A stretch of DNA of 7,950 bases from Bacteroidota bacterium (GCA_030691295.1 JAUYEQ010000279.1:1-7950); one strand, 5' to 3'; positions 1-6,173 are shown, counted from the stretch's first letter. The notes: generated from the sequence alone by a model not told the origin. Numbers and translations are program-made.

Positions 1-231
1 CTCAACACCCAGAGCAAATCAGGCAGTGAAAGAATTATGTGCCTTTTTAAACCAGACGGAAACCCCTTTTCCACTCACCAATTTAAGGCTGGTTTACAAA
101 ACAGTCGCGCTTTAATCTGCGATATTATTGGATGTCTGAGAATATGCGATGAAAATGGTATTCCTCTATTTGAAAAACATAAGGAGTATAAAAACAATGC
201 CCAACTTATCCACGATTTTTTTAATCTATAA
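1..231 (+). CDS. C-terminal fragment of an unrecognised protein
   Basis: An open frame enters from the left edge without a stop and ends at a TAA at 229-231, giving 76 visible residues. An internal ATG at 37 exists, but the frame is open before it, so this is most likely the 3' end of a longer gene. The fragment is mixed in character, with a cysteine-containing hydrophobic stretch (ALICDIIGCLRIC) followed by a charged tail (FEKHKEYKNN) ending in HDFFNL. I do not recognise a family or a catalytic motif. It could equally be the tail of a degraded gene. It reads toward purM but is separated from it by 232 bases with a palindrome, so it is probably a separate transcription unit. Confidence 0.45.
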   Translation, partial: LNTQSKSGSERIMCLFKPDGNPFSTHQFKAGLQNSRALICDIIGCLRICDENGIPLFEKHKEYKNNAQLIHDFFNL

Positions 232-252
232 GCAATTTATAAGAATTGCTTT
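230..252 (+). terminator. possible weak hairpin terminator after the left-edge gene
   Basis: An 8-bp inverted repeat (AAGCAATT at 230-237, AATTGCTT at 244-251, 6-base loop) begins inside the stop codon of the left-edge frame. The stem is AT-rich and only a few T residues follow, so it would be a weak terminator at best. Confidence 0.25.
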
Positions 253-349
253 ACCCCTTAGGTCCCCGCTCTGCCCTGCATTTGATCGATTCCGGCATAG
301 AAGGTTTATTGGTTTTGTATCTGAGACGAACTGCAAAATGAATCTTTCC

Positions 350-392
350 TTGCCAGAGCTGACAGGTTTTCAAAACCTGTCAGCTCTGGCAA
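350..392. repeat. 43-bp near-perfect palindrome, REP-like
   Basis: Two 21-base arms (350-370 and 372-392) are exact reverse complements around the single base C371. The core is GACAGGTTTT / AAAACCTGTC, and the outer part is a GCCAGAGCT / AGCTCTGGC pair. A shorter, imperfect relative with the same AGGTTTT / AAAACCT core lies at 4563-4589, after pyrF. No T-tract follows, so it is not an ordinary intrinsic terminator. Palindromes of this style recur between genes in Bacteroidetes genomes; in other bacteria similar elements are moved by RAYT (Y1-family) transposases, but none is present here. It lies just upstream of the proposed purM promoter. Confidence 0.85.
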
Positions 393-422
393 ACCACTTC
401 CAAATTATTTCCCCAAAAATAT

Positions 423-430
423 TAACTTTG
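423..430 (+). promoter_or_regulatory. candidate purM promoter -7 box (TAnnTTTG)
   Basis: TAACTTTG matches the Bacteroidetes primary sigma factor -7 consensus TAnnTTTG and lies 33 bases before the purM ATG, implying a leader of roughly 25-30 bases. No clear TTTG is seen in the -33 region, so the assignment rests on one box only. Confidence 0.4.
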
Positions 431-463
431 CCGCTCTTTAACTGATAAGGTAATTCAGATTGT

Positions 464-1633
464 ATGTCAGTAGATAACCGATATATGGCGCGTGGTGTTT
501 CGGCTTCGAAGGAAGACGTGCACAATGCCATCAAAAACATCGACAAAGGCTTGTATCCAAAGGCTTTTTGCAAGATCATCCCCGATATTCTGGGGGGCGA
601 TCCGGCCTGGTGCAACATTATGCATGCCGATGGAGCTGGCACCAAATCGTCGCTGGCCTACCTCTATTGGAAAGAAACCGGCGATATTTCGGTTTGGAAA
701 GGAATTGCAAAGGATGCCATTATCATGAATCTCGACGATTTGCTTTGCGTAGGTGCAACTGATAACATTTTATTATCGTCCACCATCGGGCGTAACAAAA
801 ACCGCATTCCGGGCGAAGTGATTGCAGCCATCATCAACGGCACCGAAGAACTGTGCGCTGAATTGCGCGAAATGGGTGTCAACATCTACCCAACCGGCGG
901 CGAAACTGCCGATGTGGGCGACGTGGTTCGCACCATCATTGTCGATTCGACCGTGACTTGCCGCATGAAACGCGAAGATGTGATTTCGGCAGATAACATT
1001 CAGGTTGGCGATGTGATTGTTGGTTTGGCCTCATCCGGACAGGCAACTTACGAAAAAGAATACAATGGCGGCATGGGAAGCAACGGCCTGACTTCCGCGC
1101 GTCACGACGTATTTGCAAACTACCTGGCACAAAAATATCCTGAAAGTTTCGATCCGGAAGTTCCGGCAGAGCTCATTTATTCAGGAAATAAAAAATTGAC
1201 TGATTCTATTGCAGAGGTTGGGTTAGATGCCGGGAAACTGGTGCTCTCTCCTACCCGCACTTATGCACCGGTTGTGAAAGATTTATTGGAAACGCTCCGA
1301 AAAAACATTCATGGAATGATCCATTGCTCGGGCGGTGCGCAAACCAAAGTGCTGCATTTTGTCGATAATGTTCACGTGATTAAAGACAACCTGTTCGACG
1401 TTCCGCCGCTGTTCCGGATGATTCAGGAAGAATCGGGAACCAGTTGGTCGGAAATGTACAAAGTATTCAACATGGGCCACCGTTTCGAGGTGTATCTGGC
1501 ACCTGAATTTGCAGCCCAGGTAATCGCTATTTCTGAAAAATATAACATCGAAGCCCGCATTGTTGGGCGCGTTGAAGCCGCTGTAGGCAAAAAATTGACC
1601 ATCAAATCGCAGTTTGGCGAATTTGAGTATTAG
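464..1633 (+). CDS. purM: phosphoribosylformylglycinamidine cyclo-ligase (AIR synthetase), Bacteroidetes-type
   Basis: PurM closes the imidazole ring in purine synthesis, converting FGAM to AIR with ATP in the cytosol. The 389 residues show the family landmarks in order: ADGAGTKSSLA (about 55-65, counterpart of the E. coli TDGVGTK nucleotide loop), MNLDDLLCVGA (88-98), PTGGETADVG (143-152), LSPTRTY (261-267), IHCSGGAQ (286-293) and EMYKVFNMG (330-338, counterpart of MYRTFNCG). It is longer than the roughly 345-residue E. coli enzyme, mainly because the SSGPHSNG segment is replaced by SSGQATYE followed by a glycine-rich stretch and GSNGLTSAR (189-213). Selenophosphate synthetase, ThiL and HypE share the fold, but the C-terminal motifs favour PurM. 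The ATG at 464 has no clear Shine-Dalgarno sequence, which is usual in this phylum. prfA follows after 69 bases in the same direction. Confidence 0.9.
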   Translation: MSVDNRYMARGVSASKEDVHNAIKNIDKGLYPKAFCKIIPDILGGDPAWCNIMHADGAGTKSSLAYLYWKETGDISVWKGIAKDAIIMNLDDLLCVGATDNILLSSTIGRNKNRIPGEVIAAIINGTEELCAELREMGVNIYPTGGETADVGDVVRTIIVDSTVTCRMKREDVISADNIQVGDVIVGLASSGQATYEKEYNGGMGSNGLTSARHDVFANYLAQKYPESFDPEVPAELIYSGNKKLTDSIAEVGLDAGKLVLSPTRTYAPVVKDLLETLRKNIHGMIHCSGGAQTKVLHFVDNVHVIKDNLFDVPPLFRMIQEESGTSWSEMYKVFNMGHRFEVYLAPEFAAQVIAISEKYNIEARIVGRVEAAVGKKLTIKSQFGEFEY

Positions 1634-1665
1634 CTACGCTTTTCAGTTTTGGCTTTTTTTGTCTT

Positions 1666-1704
1666 CATTCATCATTCAAAAATCATCATTCATCATTCAA
1701 AAAT
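1666..1704 (+). repeat. two-copy direct repeat, 21-bp period, running into the prfA start
   Basis: The 18-base unit CATTCATCATTCAAAAAT occurs at 1666-1683 and again at 1687-1704, a spacing of 21 bases. The second copy contributes the first two bases of the prfA ATG at 1703. The repeat occupies more than half of the purM-prfA spacer and leaves no recognisable Shine-Dalgarno sequence. Because the period is a multiple of three, the prfA frame stays open through it. Confidence 0.85.
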
Positions 1705-2788
1705 GGCAGACTATTCATTAATGGAAAAATACGAGTCGATCAGGTATCGGTTCGAAGAAGTTGGCTCACAAATTACCGACCCGTCGGTGATGAGCGACAT
1801 GAAACGCTACGTTAAATTAAATCAGGAATACAAACGGTTGGAGTTGCTGACCAACGCGTTCAAGGATTACAAAGCGACGATCGACAACATCGAATCGGGT
1901 AAACAAATGCTCGACGAGGAAACCGATGAGGAAATCCGCGAAATGGCCCGCGAAGAGGTTGAAACTTCAGAGGCTTTGATTCCTGAAAAAGAACAAAATA
2001 TAAAATTGCTACTCATTCCTGCTGATCCTGAAGATGGTAAAAATGCCATTCTCGAAATCCGCGCCGGAACAGGTGGCGACGAAGCCAGTATTTTTGCGGG
2101 CGATTTGTTCCGCATGTACACCAAATTTTGCGAACGTCGCGGCTGGAGAATGGAAGTAACCAACACCAGCGAAGGAACTTCAGGAGGGTATAAGGAAATT
2201 GTAGCAACTATTTCGGGCGAGGGCGTTTACGGAATCATGAAATACGAATCGGGTGTTCACCGGGTGCAGCGTGTGCCACAAACTGAAACTGCTGGTCGCG
2301 TGCATACTTCGGCAGCTACCGTGGCCGTTTTGCCTGAAGCTGAAGAATTCGACATCGACCTGCGTGACAGCGATATCCGCAAAGATACCTACTGTTCTTC
2401 AGGACCTGGCGGACAGTCGGTAAACACAACTTACTCAGCTATTCGTTTGACTCACATTCCAACCGGAATCGTGGTGACTTGTCAGGACCAGAAATCGCAG
2501 ATCAAAAATCTTGCGAAAGCGATGATCGAGTTGCGCACCCGTATTTACAATCAGGAACACCAGAAATACCTTGATGTAATTGCTTCGAAACGTAAAACAA
2601 TGGTTTCAACCGGTGACCGTTCGGCCAAAATCCGAACCTACAACTGGCCACAGGGACGCATCACCGATCATCGCATCAACCTGACTATCTATAACCTTCA
2701 GGCGGTAATTGGCGGCGATCTGGATGAAATTATTGACAAATTGCAGGTAGAAGAAAACGCAGAAAGACTGAAAGAAGCGGAGATATAG
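1703..2788 (+). CDS. prfA: peptide chain release factor 1 (RF1)
   Basis: RF1 recognises UAA and UAG in the ribosomal A site and triggers peptide release. From the ATG at 1703 the protein is 361 residues, the normal family length (about 360). Visible landmarks are the AGTGGDEASIFAGDL block (121-135), the codon-recognition tripeptide PxT as PQT (192-194), the catalytic GGQ (236-238) within SSGPGGQSVNTT, and the C-terminal GDRSAKIRTYNWPQGRITDHR block (304-324). PxT rather than SPF separates RF1 from RF2. The frame is open back to a TTG at 1649, but the 18 extra residues are encoded by the 21-bp repeat (IHHSK twice), and MADYS... matches the usual RF1 N-terminus, so I start at 1703. The gene ends in TAG, a codon RF1 itself reads. 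Confidence 0.97.
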   Translation: MADYSLMEKYESIRYRFEEVGSQITDPSVMSDMKRYVKLNQEYKRLELLTNAFKDYKATIDNIESGKQMLDEETDEEIREMAREEVETSEALIPEKEQNIKLLLIPADPEDGKNAILEIRAGTGGDEASIFAGDLFRMYTKFCERRGWRMEVTNTSEGTSGGYKEIVATISGEGVYGIMKYESGVHRVQRVPQTETAGRVHTSAATVAVLPEAEEFDIDLRDSDIRKDTYCSSGPGGQSVNTTYSAIRLTHIPTGIVVTCQDQKSQIKNLAKAMIELRTRIYNQEHQKYLDVIASKRKTMVSTGDRSAKIRTYNWPQGRITDHRINLTIYNLQAVIGGDLDEIIDKLQVEENAERLKEAEI

Positions 2789-2800
2789 AAGAAGCCCCAT

Positions 2801-2849
2801 CCCGACCTTCCCTGCGGGGGAAGGAGAAAACGGGCGCTGCCATTACCGT
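2801..2849. repeat. left flanking repeat (copy A) of the MNT-HEPN cassette
   Basis: A short imperfect element starts 12 bases after the prfA stop. It contains a 7-bp stem (CCTTCCC at 2806-2812, GGGAAGG at 2818-2824), then AGAAAA and GGCGCTGCC. The same order of pieces recurs at 3617-3664, after the HEPN gene, in the same orientation: CCC-ACCTT, GGAAGGAGAAAA, GGCGCT-CCA. By hand alignment 17 of the first 24 positions match, followed by an exact AGAAAA and a further similar stretch. No T-tract follows, so the hairpin is not a convincing terminator for prfA. Confidence 0.7.
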
Positions 2850-2863
2850 GCGAATATTTTATT

Positions 2864-2871
2864 TACCTTTG
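2864..2871 (+). promoter_or_regulatory. candidate promoter -7 box for the MNT-HEPN operon
   Basis: TACCTTTG is an exact match to TAnnTTTG and lies 22 bases before the MNT-gene ATG, placing transcription start very close to the gene. No clear -33 TTTG is seen. It lies immediately downstream of flanking repeat copy A, so the cassette appears to have its own promoter rather than depending on prfA. Confidence 0.5.
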
Positions 2872-2893
2872 GGTTACACTCAAAACTGAAACA

Positions 2894-3214
2894 ATGCAAA
2901 ATTCAATTCAGTCAATCGAAGTTGCCATCGTGGAAAAATTAAGACCACTTAATCCACTCAAAATCATACTTTTTGGAAGCTATGCTTATGGGAGCCCCAA
3001 TGCTGATAGTGATTTAGACATCTGCATTGTTAAAAAAGAGGTGAAATCAAAATCCAAAGAAAAAAGGGAAATAAGGGAAAGACTGAAAGGATTACTTATG
3101 GCTAAAGATATTCTTGTTTCAAGCATTGAAGAATACGAATTCTACAAAACGCAATTTGGTTCAGTTTTTATGGATATCGAACAAAAAGGAAAACTTTTAT
3201 GGCCGGTTTCTTAA
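2894..3214 (+). CDS. MNT-family nucleotidyltransferase, predicted antitoxin of a MNT-HEPN pair
   Basis: This 106-residue protein is a minimal nucleotidyltransferase of the DNA polymerase beta superfamily. The signature GSx10DxD is intact: FGSYAYGS from 27, with G28 S29 and then D40 and D42 in ADSDLDICIV. D72 in AKDILV sits where the third metal-binding acid is expected, so the active site looks complete. In characterised relatives (MntA of the HepT/MntA system) the enzyme neutralises its HEPN partner by adding AMP; that role is inferred here from family and context. The start codon follows an A-rich leader without a Shine-Dalgarno sequence. The last 16 bases overlap the HEPN gene in another frame, which implies coupled translation. 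Sampled rows of the cassette are markedly AT-richer than prfA, in keeping with later acquisition. Confidence 0.88.
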   Translation: MQNSIQSIEVAIVEKLRPLNPLKIILFGSYAYGSPNADSDLDICIVKKEVKSKSKEKREIRERLKGLLMAKDILVSSIEEYEFYKTQFGSVFMDIEQKGKLLWPVS

Positions 3215-3600
3215 ATAAATACGAGATTTTATTCAATAAAGCGAAAGCTGACTTAGCTGCAGCTCATGTTTTATACGCTCGGTTATTGGAAGGCAACTCT
3301 AATCTTGATCAGGAAATAATTTGCTTTCACCTTCAACAGTGCGCTGAAAAACTCATAAAAGCAGTTTTGTCTAAAAATCAAAACCATTATCCCAGAATAC
3401 ATGATCTGGAGACTCTTTTAAATCTTTTAGATGAAGACAACCTTGATTTGAATACCAACCGGAACATTTTAATCGAATTGAATGATTTTGCTGTTGAAGG
3501 CAGATATGCCGTCATGCAAGAGGAGTTTGAAAACATTAAAGACATTTTTGTAACGGTTGATGACCTTGTAAAAGAAGTACAAAAAAAAATTAATCACTAA
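3199..3600 (+). CDS. HEPN-domain protein, predicted toxin of the MNT-HEPN pair
   Basis: The 133 residues are mostly helical. HEPN-domain landmarks are the ICFHLQQCAEKLIKAVL helix (41-57; family pattern A-QQ-AEK-KA), PRIHDLETLL (65-74; pattern H-L) and LNDFAVEGRYAV (94-105; the position of the usual ARYP). These fit the classic HEPN family (PF05168) better than the HepT/DUF86 type. Many HEPN toxins are RNases using an RX4-6H motif, but no arginine here is followed by histidine at that spacing (R28, R66, R88 and R102 checked), so nuclease activity cannot be assumed. The ATG lies inside the MNT gene with a 16-base overlap. GC content over 3301-3480 is about 33 percent, against roughly half in sampled prfA rows. 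Confidence 0.85.
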   Translation: MAGFLNKYEILFNKAKADLAAAHVLYARLLEGNSNLDQEIICFHLQQCAEKLIKAVLSKNQNHYPRIHDLETLLNLLDEDNLDLNTNRNILIELNDFAVEGRYAVMQEEFENIKDIFVTVDDLVKEVQKKINH

Positions 3601-3616
3601 AATTTGGAATTTCTTT

Positions 3617-3664
3617 CCCAACCTTTCCCCACGAGGAAGGAGAAAAGGCGCTTCCAATACCCGT
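3617..3664. repeat. right flanking repeat (copy B) of the MNT-HEPN cassette
   Basis: This is the degenerate second copy of the element at 2801-2849, in the same orientation, starting 16 bases after the HEPN stop. It shares GGAAGGAGAAAA and GGCGCT with copy A, while the central hairpin loop has diverged. Confidence 0.65.
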
Positions 3665-3687
3665 AAATAATAATATAAAGAATCATC

Positions 3688-3714
3688 TTCCCCCTTTGGG
3701 GGAATTAAAGGGGG
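3688..3714. repeat. C/G-rich palindromic repeat in the pyrF leader with two alternative hairpins
   Basis: TTCCCCC (3688-3694) can pair with GGGGGAA (3698-3704) across a TTT loop. Alternatively, CCCCCTTT (3690-3697) can pair with AAAGGGGG (3707-3714). The second fold ends four bases before the pyrF ATG and would bury the only purine-rich tract available as a ribosome-binding site. Elements of this look are scattered between genes in many Bacteroidetes genomes, so it may simply be a repeat that landed here. No TAnnTTTG box is seen in the HEPN-pyrF spacer. Confidence 0.7.
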
Positions 3715-3718
3715 CTTT

Positions 3719-4552
3719 ATGAACAGAGAACAACTTTTTGAACAGATCAAGCTGAAGCGAAGCTTTTTATGCATCGGATTGGATACCGACATTCTGAAAA
3801 TTCCACGTTTTCTGAACGAAACGAGCGATCCGATTTTTGCTTTCAACAAAGAAATAATTGATGCAACCCAAGATTTGTGTGTTGCCTATAAACCCAACCT
3901 TGCCTTTTACGAAAGTCTTGGAGTTGCAGGGTGGATCAGTCTCGAAAAAACGGTGCGCTACATCCGCGAGAAATATCCGGAACAGTTCATTATTGCCGAT
4001 GCCAAACGTGGCGATATTGGCAATACATCAAACCTATACGCCCGTGCATTTTTCGATCACATGGATTTTGATGCGGTAACTGTTGCGCCATATATGGGCG
4101 AAGACTCTATCAAACCATTTATGACTTACATCGACCGTTGGGTGATCGTTTTGGCGCTGACTTCGAACAAAGGAGCCGCCGATTTTCAGTACCTGAAGAA
4201 TGCAGAAACAGGCGAACAGTTATTTGAAACCGTGCTGAAAACCTCGCAAACGTGGGGAACCACCGACAACATGATGTATGTGGTGGGAGCCACCAAAGCC
4301 GAAAAACTGGAAGAAATACGCGAACTGGTTCCCGATCATTTCCTGCTGGTTCCGGGAGTTGGCGCACAGGGCGGAAGCCTTCAGGAAGTAGCCAAATACG
4401 GCATGAACGATATGTGCGGATTGCTGGTCAACTCGTCGCGCCAGATTATTTACGCTTCGGATGATGAAGACTTTGCCGAAAAGGCACGCAACGAAGCCAT
4501 CAACGTTCAGGTTGAAATGGAAGAATTGCTGCTGGAAGCAGATTTGTTGTAA
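3719..4552 (+). CDS. pyrF: orotidine 5'-phosphate decarboxylase (type 2 / long form)
   Basis: PyrF decarboxylates OMP to UMP, the last step of de novo pyrimidine synthesis. The 277-residue length fits the longer group of OMP decarboxylases (TIGR02127-like) rather than the roughly 230-residue E. coli form. Active-site landmarks are FLCIGLDTD (16-24), AYKPN with the first lysine K58, and [12 protein letters not shown] (92-103) carrying the D94-x-K96-x-x-D99 catalytic set. PGVGAQGG (212-219) and SSRQIIYA (239-246, R241) form the phosphate-binding end of the barrel. No key residue is missing. The ATG at 3719 lies just after the G-rich arm of the leader repeat. In related genomes pyrF is, to my knowledge, often found next to prfA; here the MNT-HEPN cassette separates them. 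Confidence 0.95.
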   Translation: MNREQLFEQIKLKRSFLCIGLDTDILKIPRFLNETSDPIFAFNKEIIDATQDLCVAYKPNLAFYESLGVAGWISLEKTVRYIREKYPEQFIIADAKRGDIGNTSNLYARAFFDHMDFDAVTVAPYMGEDSIKPFMTYIDRWVIVLALTSNKGAADFQYLKNAETGEQLFETVLKTSQTWGTTDNMMYVVGATKAEKLEEIRELVPDHFLLVPGVGAQGGSLQEVAKYGMNDMCGLLVNSSRQIIYASDDEDFAEKARNEAINVQVEMEELLLEADLL

Positions 4553-4562
4553 AAGATTCAGA

Positions 4563-4589
4563 CCTAACAGGTTTTGAAAACCTATTAGG
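4563..4589. repeat. 27-bp imperfect palindrome related to the one at 350-392
   Basis: Arms CCTAA-C-AGGTTTT and AAAACCT-A-TTAGG surround the central base G4576 with one mismatch (C4568/A4584). The core CAGGTTTT / AAAACCT is shared with the larger palindrome upstream of purM. It starts 11 bases after the pyrF stop. Confidence 0.75.
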
Positions 4590-4603
4590 CTGGATACAAA
4601 TAC

Positions 4604-4649
4604 AAACTCCGGGAAGTCTTTTGAAAAGAGGGTTTTTCGGAGTTTTTTT
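4604..4649 (+). terminator. intrinsic terminator downstream of pyrF
   Basis: As RNA this folds into a 19-pair hairpin (4604-4622 with 4627-4645) capped by a GAAA tetraloop. The base is a perfect AAACTCCG / CGGAGTTT stem, and the upper part uses several G-U pairs. It runs straight into a T-tract (a 7-T run ending at 4649). The hairpin and U-tract on the plus strand mark the end of the purM-prfA-cassette-pyrF block. Confidence 0.85.
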
Positions 4650-4664
4650 GTTTATTTGCTATTA

Positions 4665-4672
4665 TATGTTTC
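4665..4672 (+). promoter_or_regulatory. possible -7 box for the barrel-lipoprotein operon
   Basis: TATGTTTC matches seven of eight positions of TAnnTTTG and lies 58 bases before the ATG at 4731. A TTTG at 4647-4650 is closer than the usual -33 spacing, so the match is weak. Some promoter is expected here because a terminator lies immediately upstream. Confidence 0.3.
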
Positions 4673-4730
4673 AACATAACGCAACCATTTAATTGCCAAC
4701 TCCATCCTAGAAAGAAAAAACCAACTTGCC

Positions 4731-6155
4731 ATGACCAAAACCATCTTCATTTTCTTATTGGGTGTATCATTTTTCTTGTATCCTCGCGAGACGCGAGCCC
4801 AGAGATTTACGTTTGGCGAATATACAGGGGTAAACTTCTCCAACCTTCACGGAAATCTTACTTCAAATAAATGGGAATCAAAAACGGGGCCTATTGCCGG
4901 AATCTTTCTGGAATACAAATTGGGAAGATTATTCGCCGTTCAGTCGGAAATCGGGTTTATAAGTCAGTATTACGAGATGAAAACGTATGAACAGTTGAAC
5001 TACTATCCGTCGGACCTTCTTTATGGTTATTCATCCTCCTACCAGCCAATTTCATGCAGCATTGCTCCTCCCTATTACGAACTGAGCAACTGGGACTTTT
5101 CGTTTCTGCGTATTCCGCTTATCCTGAAATACCAAACTCCAACGCGGTTGCAGCTCGGTGCTGGCGGTGGTCTTTTTTATTCAATGTTGATGAACGATGA
5201 TCGTACCAAGGCTGAGCGAAAGTCTGGCTTAGAATCGGGGCATCCCGTTTACCCATCAACTCATGACTGGGGCTATCTGTTTGTGGCCGACCTCTCCTAT
5301 CCGGTTACCAAAGGAATGCGGCTTTTCCTTGCCGGAAGGTTATCAACGGGGAAAAAGGTATTCATTGAAAGATACAGTGCAAAAAATGGCGCAAGTGAAC
5401 TTTTGTTTGGTATAAAATTTACGCCCGATAGGCGCGACCCAAAAGTTCAGGAAAATTATAACATTTCGGTGCCCGACACCTCATTTAGCCGTTGCTACCT
5501 AAAGCCTGTGCTTGGTGTTACAATGGCCTGGAACCCGGCAAAGAAGCTTGTGGGTAATTATTCTGAAAAATTTGGCGCAAATGCCGGACTCATCTTTGGC
5601 TATCGACTGGATAAAACGGTCTCGCTGCAAACCGGGTTTCAGTTTCAGCAGAAAGGATATGCTTTTTCCGACTCAAGTTATTACAATCACCGCTATGCGA
5701 CAGACCTTAAAAAGTTGGGCCGGTTTGTTGATTCGAATGTTAACCTTGATTATATGACGGTTCCATTGAATGTTAATTTTTCATTTGGTGAAAAAATTGC
5801 CTTGTACGTTGATTTGGGGATATATGCCGAATTTTTGCTCAATGCAAATTGTACAGGCACAACAATTAAAGAATACCGAAATGGAAGCGATTACCGGAAG
5901 GAAAAATACAACCTTCATGATGCAGTGGAAGGTTACTATGAGCCGGTGGATTTTGGTTTTTTAGGAGGGCTGGGAATTCAGATTCCGATCCGGGACAAAA
6001 TAAAGTTCGACTTGGGTATTCAATATGAAAGTGGCTCTAAAAATATTTTGAAGAAGCCTGGAGAGTACGACTTCAAAGGCTATTACGATGATCGTTCATT
6101 TAAGAACAGAAGCCTTTCGCTGAAATTTGGGCTTCAACTACCACTACCCAATTAA
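4731..6155 (+). CDS. outer-membrane protein with two tandem PorT-like beta-barrel segments
   Basis: The 474-residue precursor starts with a signal peptide (TIFIFLLGVSFFLY core, likely cleaved after TRA at 23). The mature part reads as two similar halves. Half one (about 32-230) has TGVNFSNL, GPIAGIFLEYKLGRLFAVQSEIGF (53-76) and FLRIPLILKYQ (125-135). Half two (about 258-470) has VLGVTMAW, GANAGLIFGYRLDKTVSLQTGFQF (282-305) and YMTVPLNVNFSF (341-352). Alternating aromatic/hydrophobic strands and the G-L-EY-L---LQ-E-F pattern fit the OMP_b-brl_2 (PF13568, PorT-like) family, whose members usually have one such unit of about 200 residues. It ends in a strand-like LSLKFGLQLPLPN tail. It may form two small barrels or one larger one. 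The lipoprotein gene follows 18 bases later. The exact function is not recognised. Confidence 0.8.
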   Translation: MTKTIFIFLLGVSFFLYPRETRAQRFTFGEYTGVNFSNLHGNLTSNKWESKTGPIAGIFLEYKLGRLFAVQSEIGFISQYYEMKTYEQLNYYPSDLLYGYSSSYQPISCSIAPPYYELSNWDFSFLRIPLILKYQTPTRLQLGAGGGLFYSMLMNDDRTKAERKSGLESGHPVYPSTHDWGYLFVADLSYPVTKGMRLFLAGRLSTGKKVFIERYSAKNGASELLFGIKFTPDRRDPKVQENYNISVPDTSFSRCYLKPVLGVTMAWNPAKKLVGNYSEKFGANAGLIFGYRLDKTVSLQTGFQFQQKGYAFSDSSYYNHRYATDLKKLGRFVDSNVNLDYMTVPLNVNFSFGEKIALYVDLGIYAEFLLNANCTGTTIKEYRNGSDYRKEKYNLHDAVEGYYEPVDFGFLGGLGIQIPIRDKIKFDLGIQYESGSKNILKKPGEYDFKGYYDDRSFKNRSLSLKFGLQLPLPN

Positions 6156-6173
6156 CCAAAAACATTGTTCACC

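Noticed and set aside
149..445. 98-codon plus-strand frame through the left intergenic region
   Set aside because: It overlaps the left-edge gene in another frame and reads through the palindrome; there is no recognisable domain and no start signal.
370..645. 91-codon minus-strand frame opposite the purM start
   Set aside because: It lies antisense to purM and ends inside the palindrome; it looks like a shadow of the purM codons.
1649..1702. TTG start extending prfA by 18 residues
   Set aside because: The added residues are encoded by a tandem DNA repeat and do not belong to RF1; the ATG at 1703 gives the normal length and N-terminus.
2806..2830. Hairpin after prfA as an intrinsic terminator
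   Set aside because: It is followed by AGAAAACGGG rather than T residues, and is better explained as part of the flanking repeat that recurs after the HEPN gene.
2789..3718. Classical insertion sequence or integron cassette carrying MNT-HEPN
   Set aside because: No transposase or integrase, no terminal inverted repeats, and no clear short target duplication is visible; only degenerate direct repeats are present.
3469..3849. Minus-strand open frame of 126 codons across the HEPN-pyrF spacer
   Set aside because: It overlaps two real genes, and its [13 protein letters not shown] and PRGE-like runs are translations of the C/G-rich intergenic repeats, typical of spurious repeat-derived frames.
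6165..6173. TTG start for the lipoprotein
   Set aside because: An ATG three codons later gives the same signal peptide, so there is no reason to prefer TTG.
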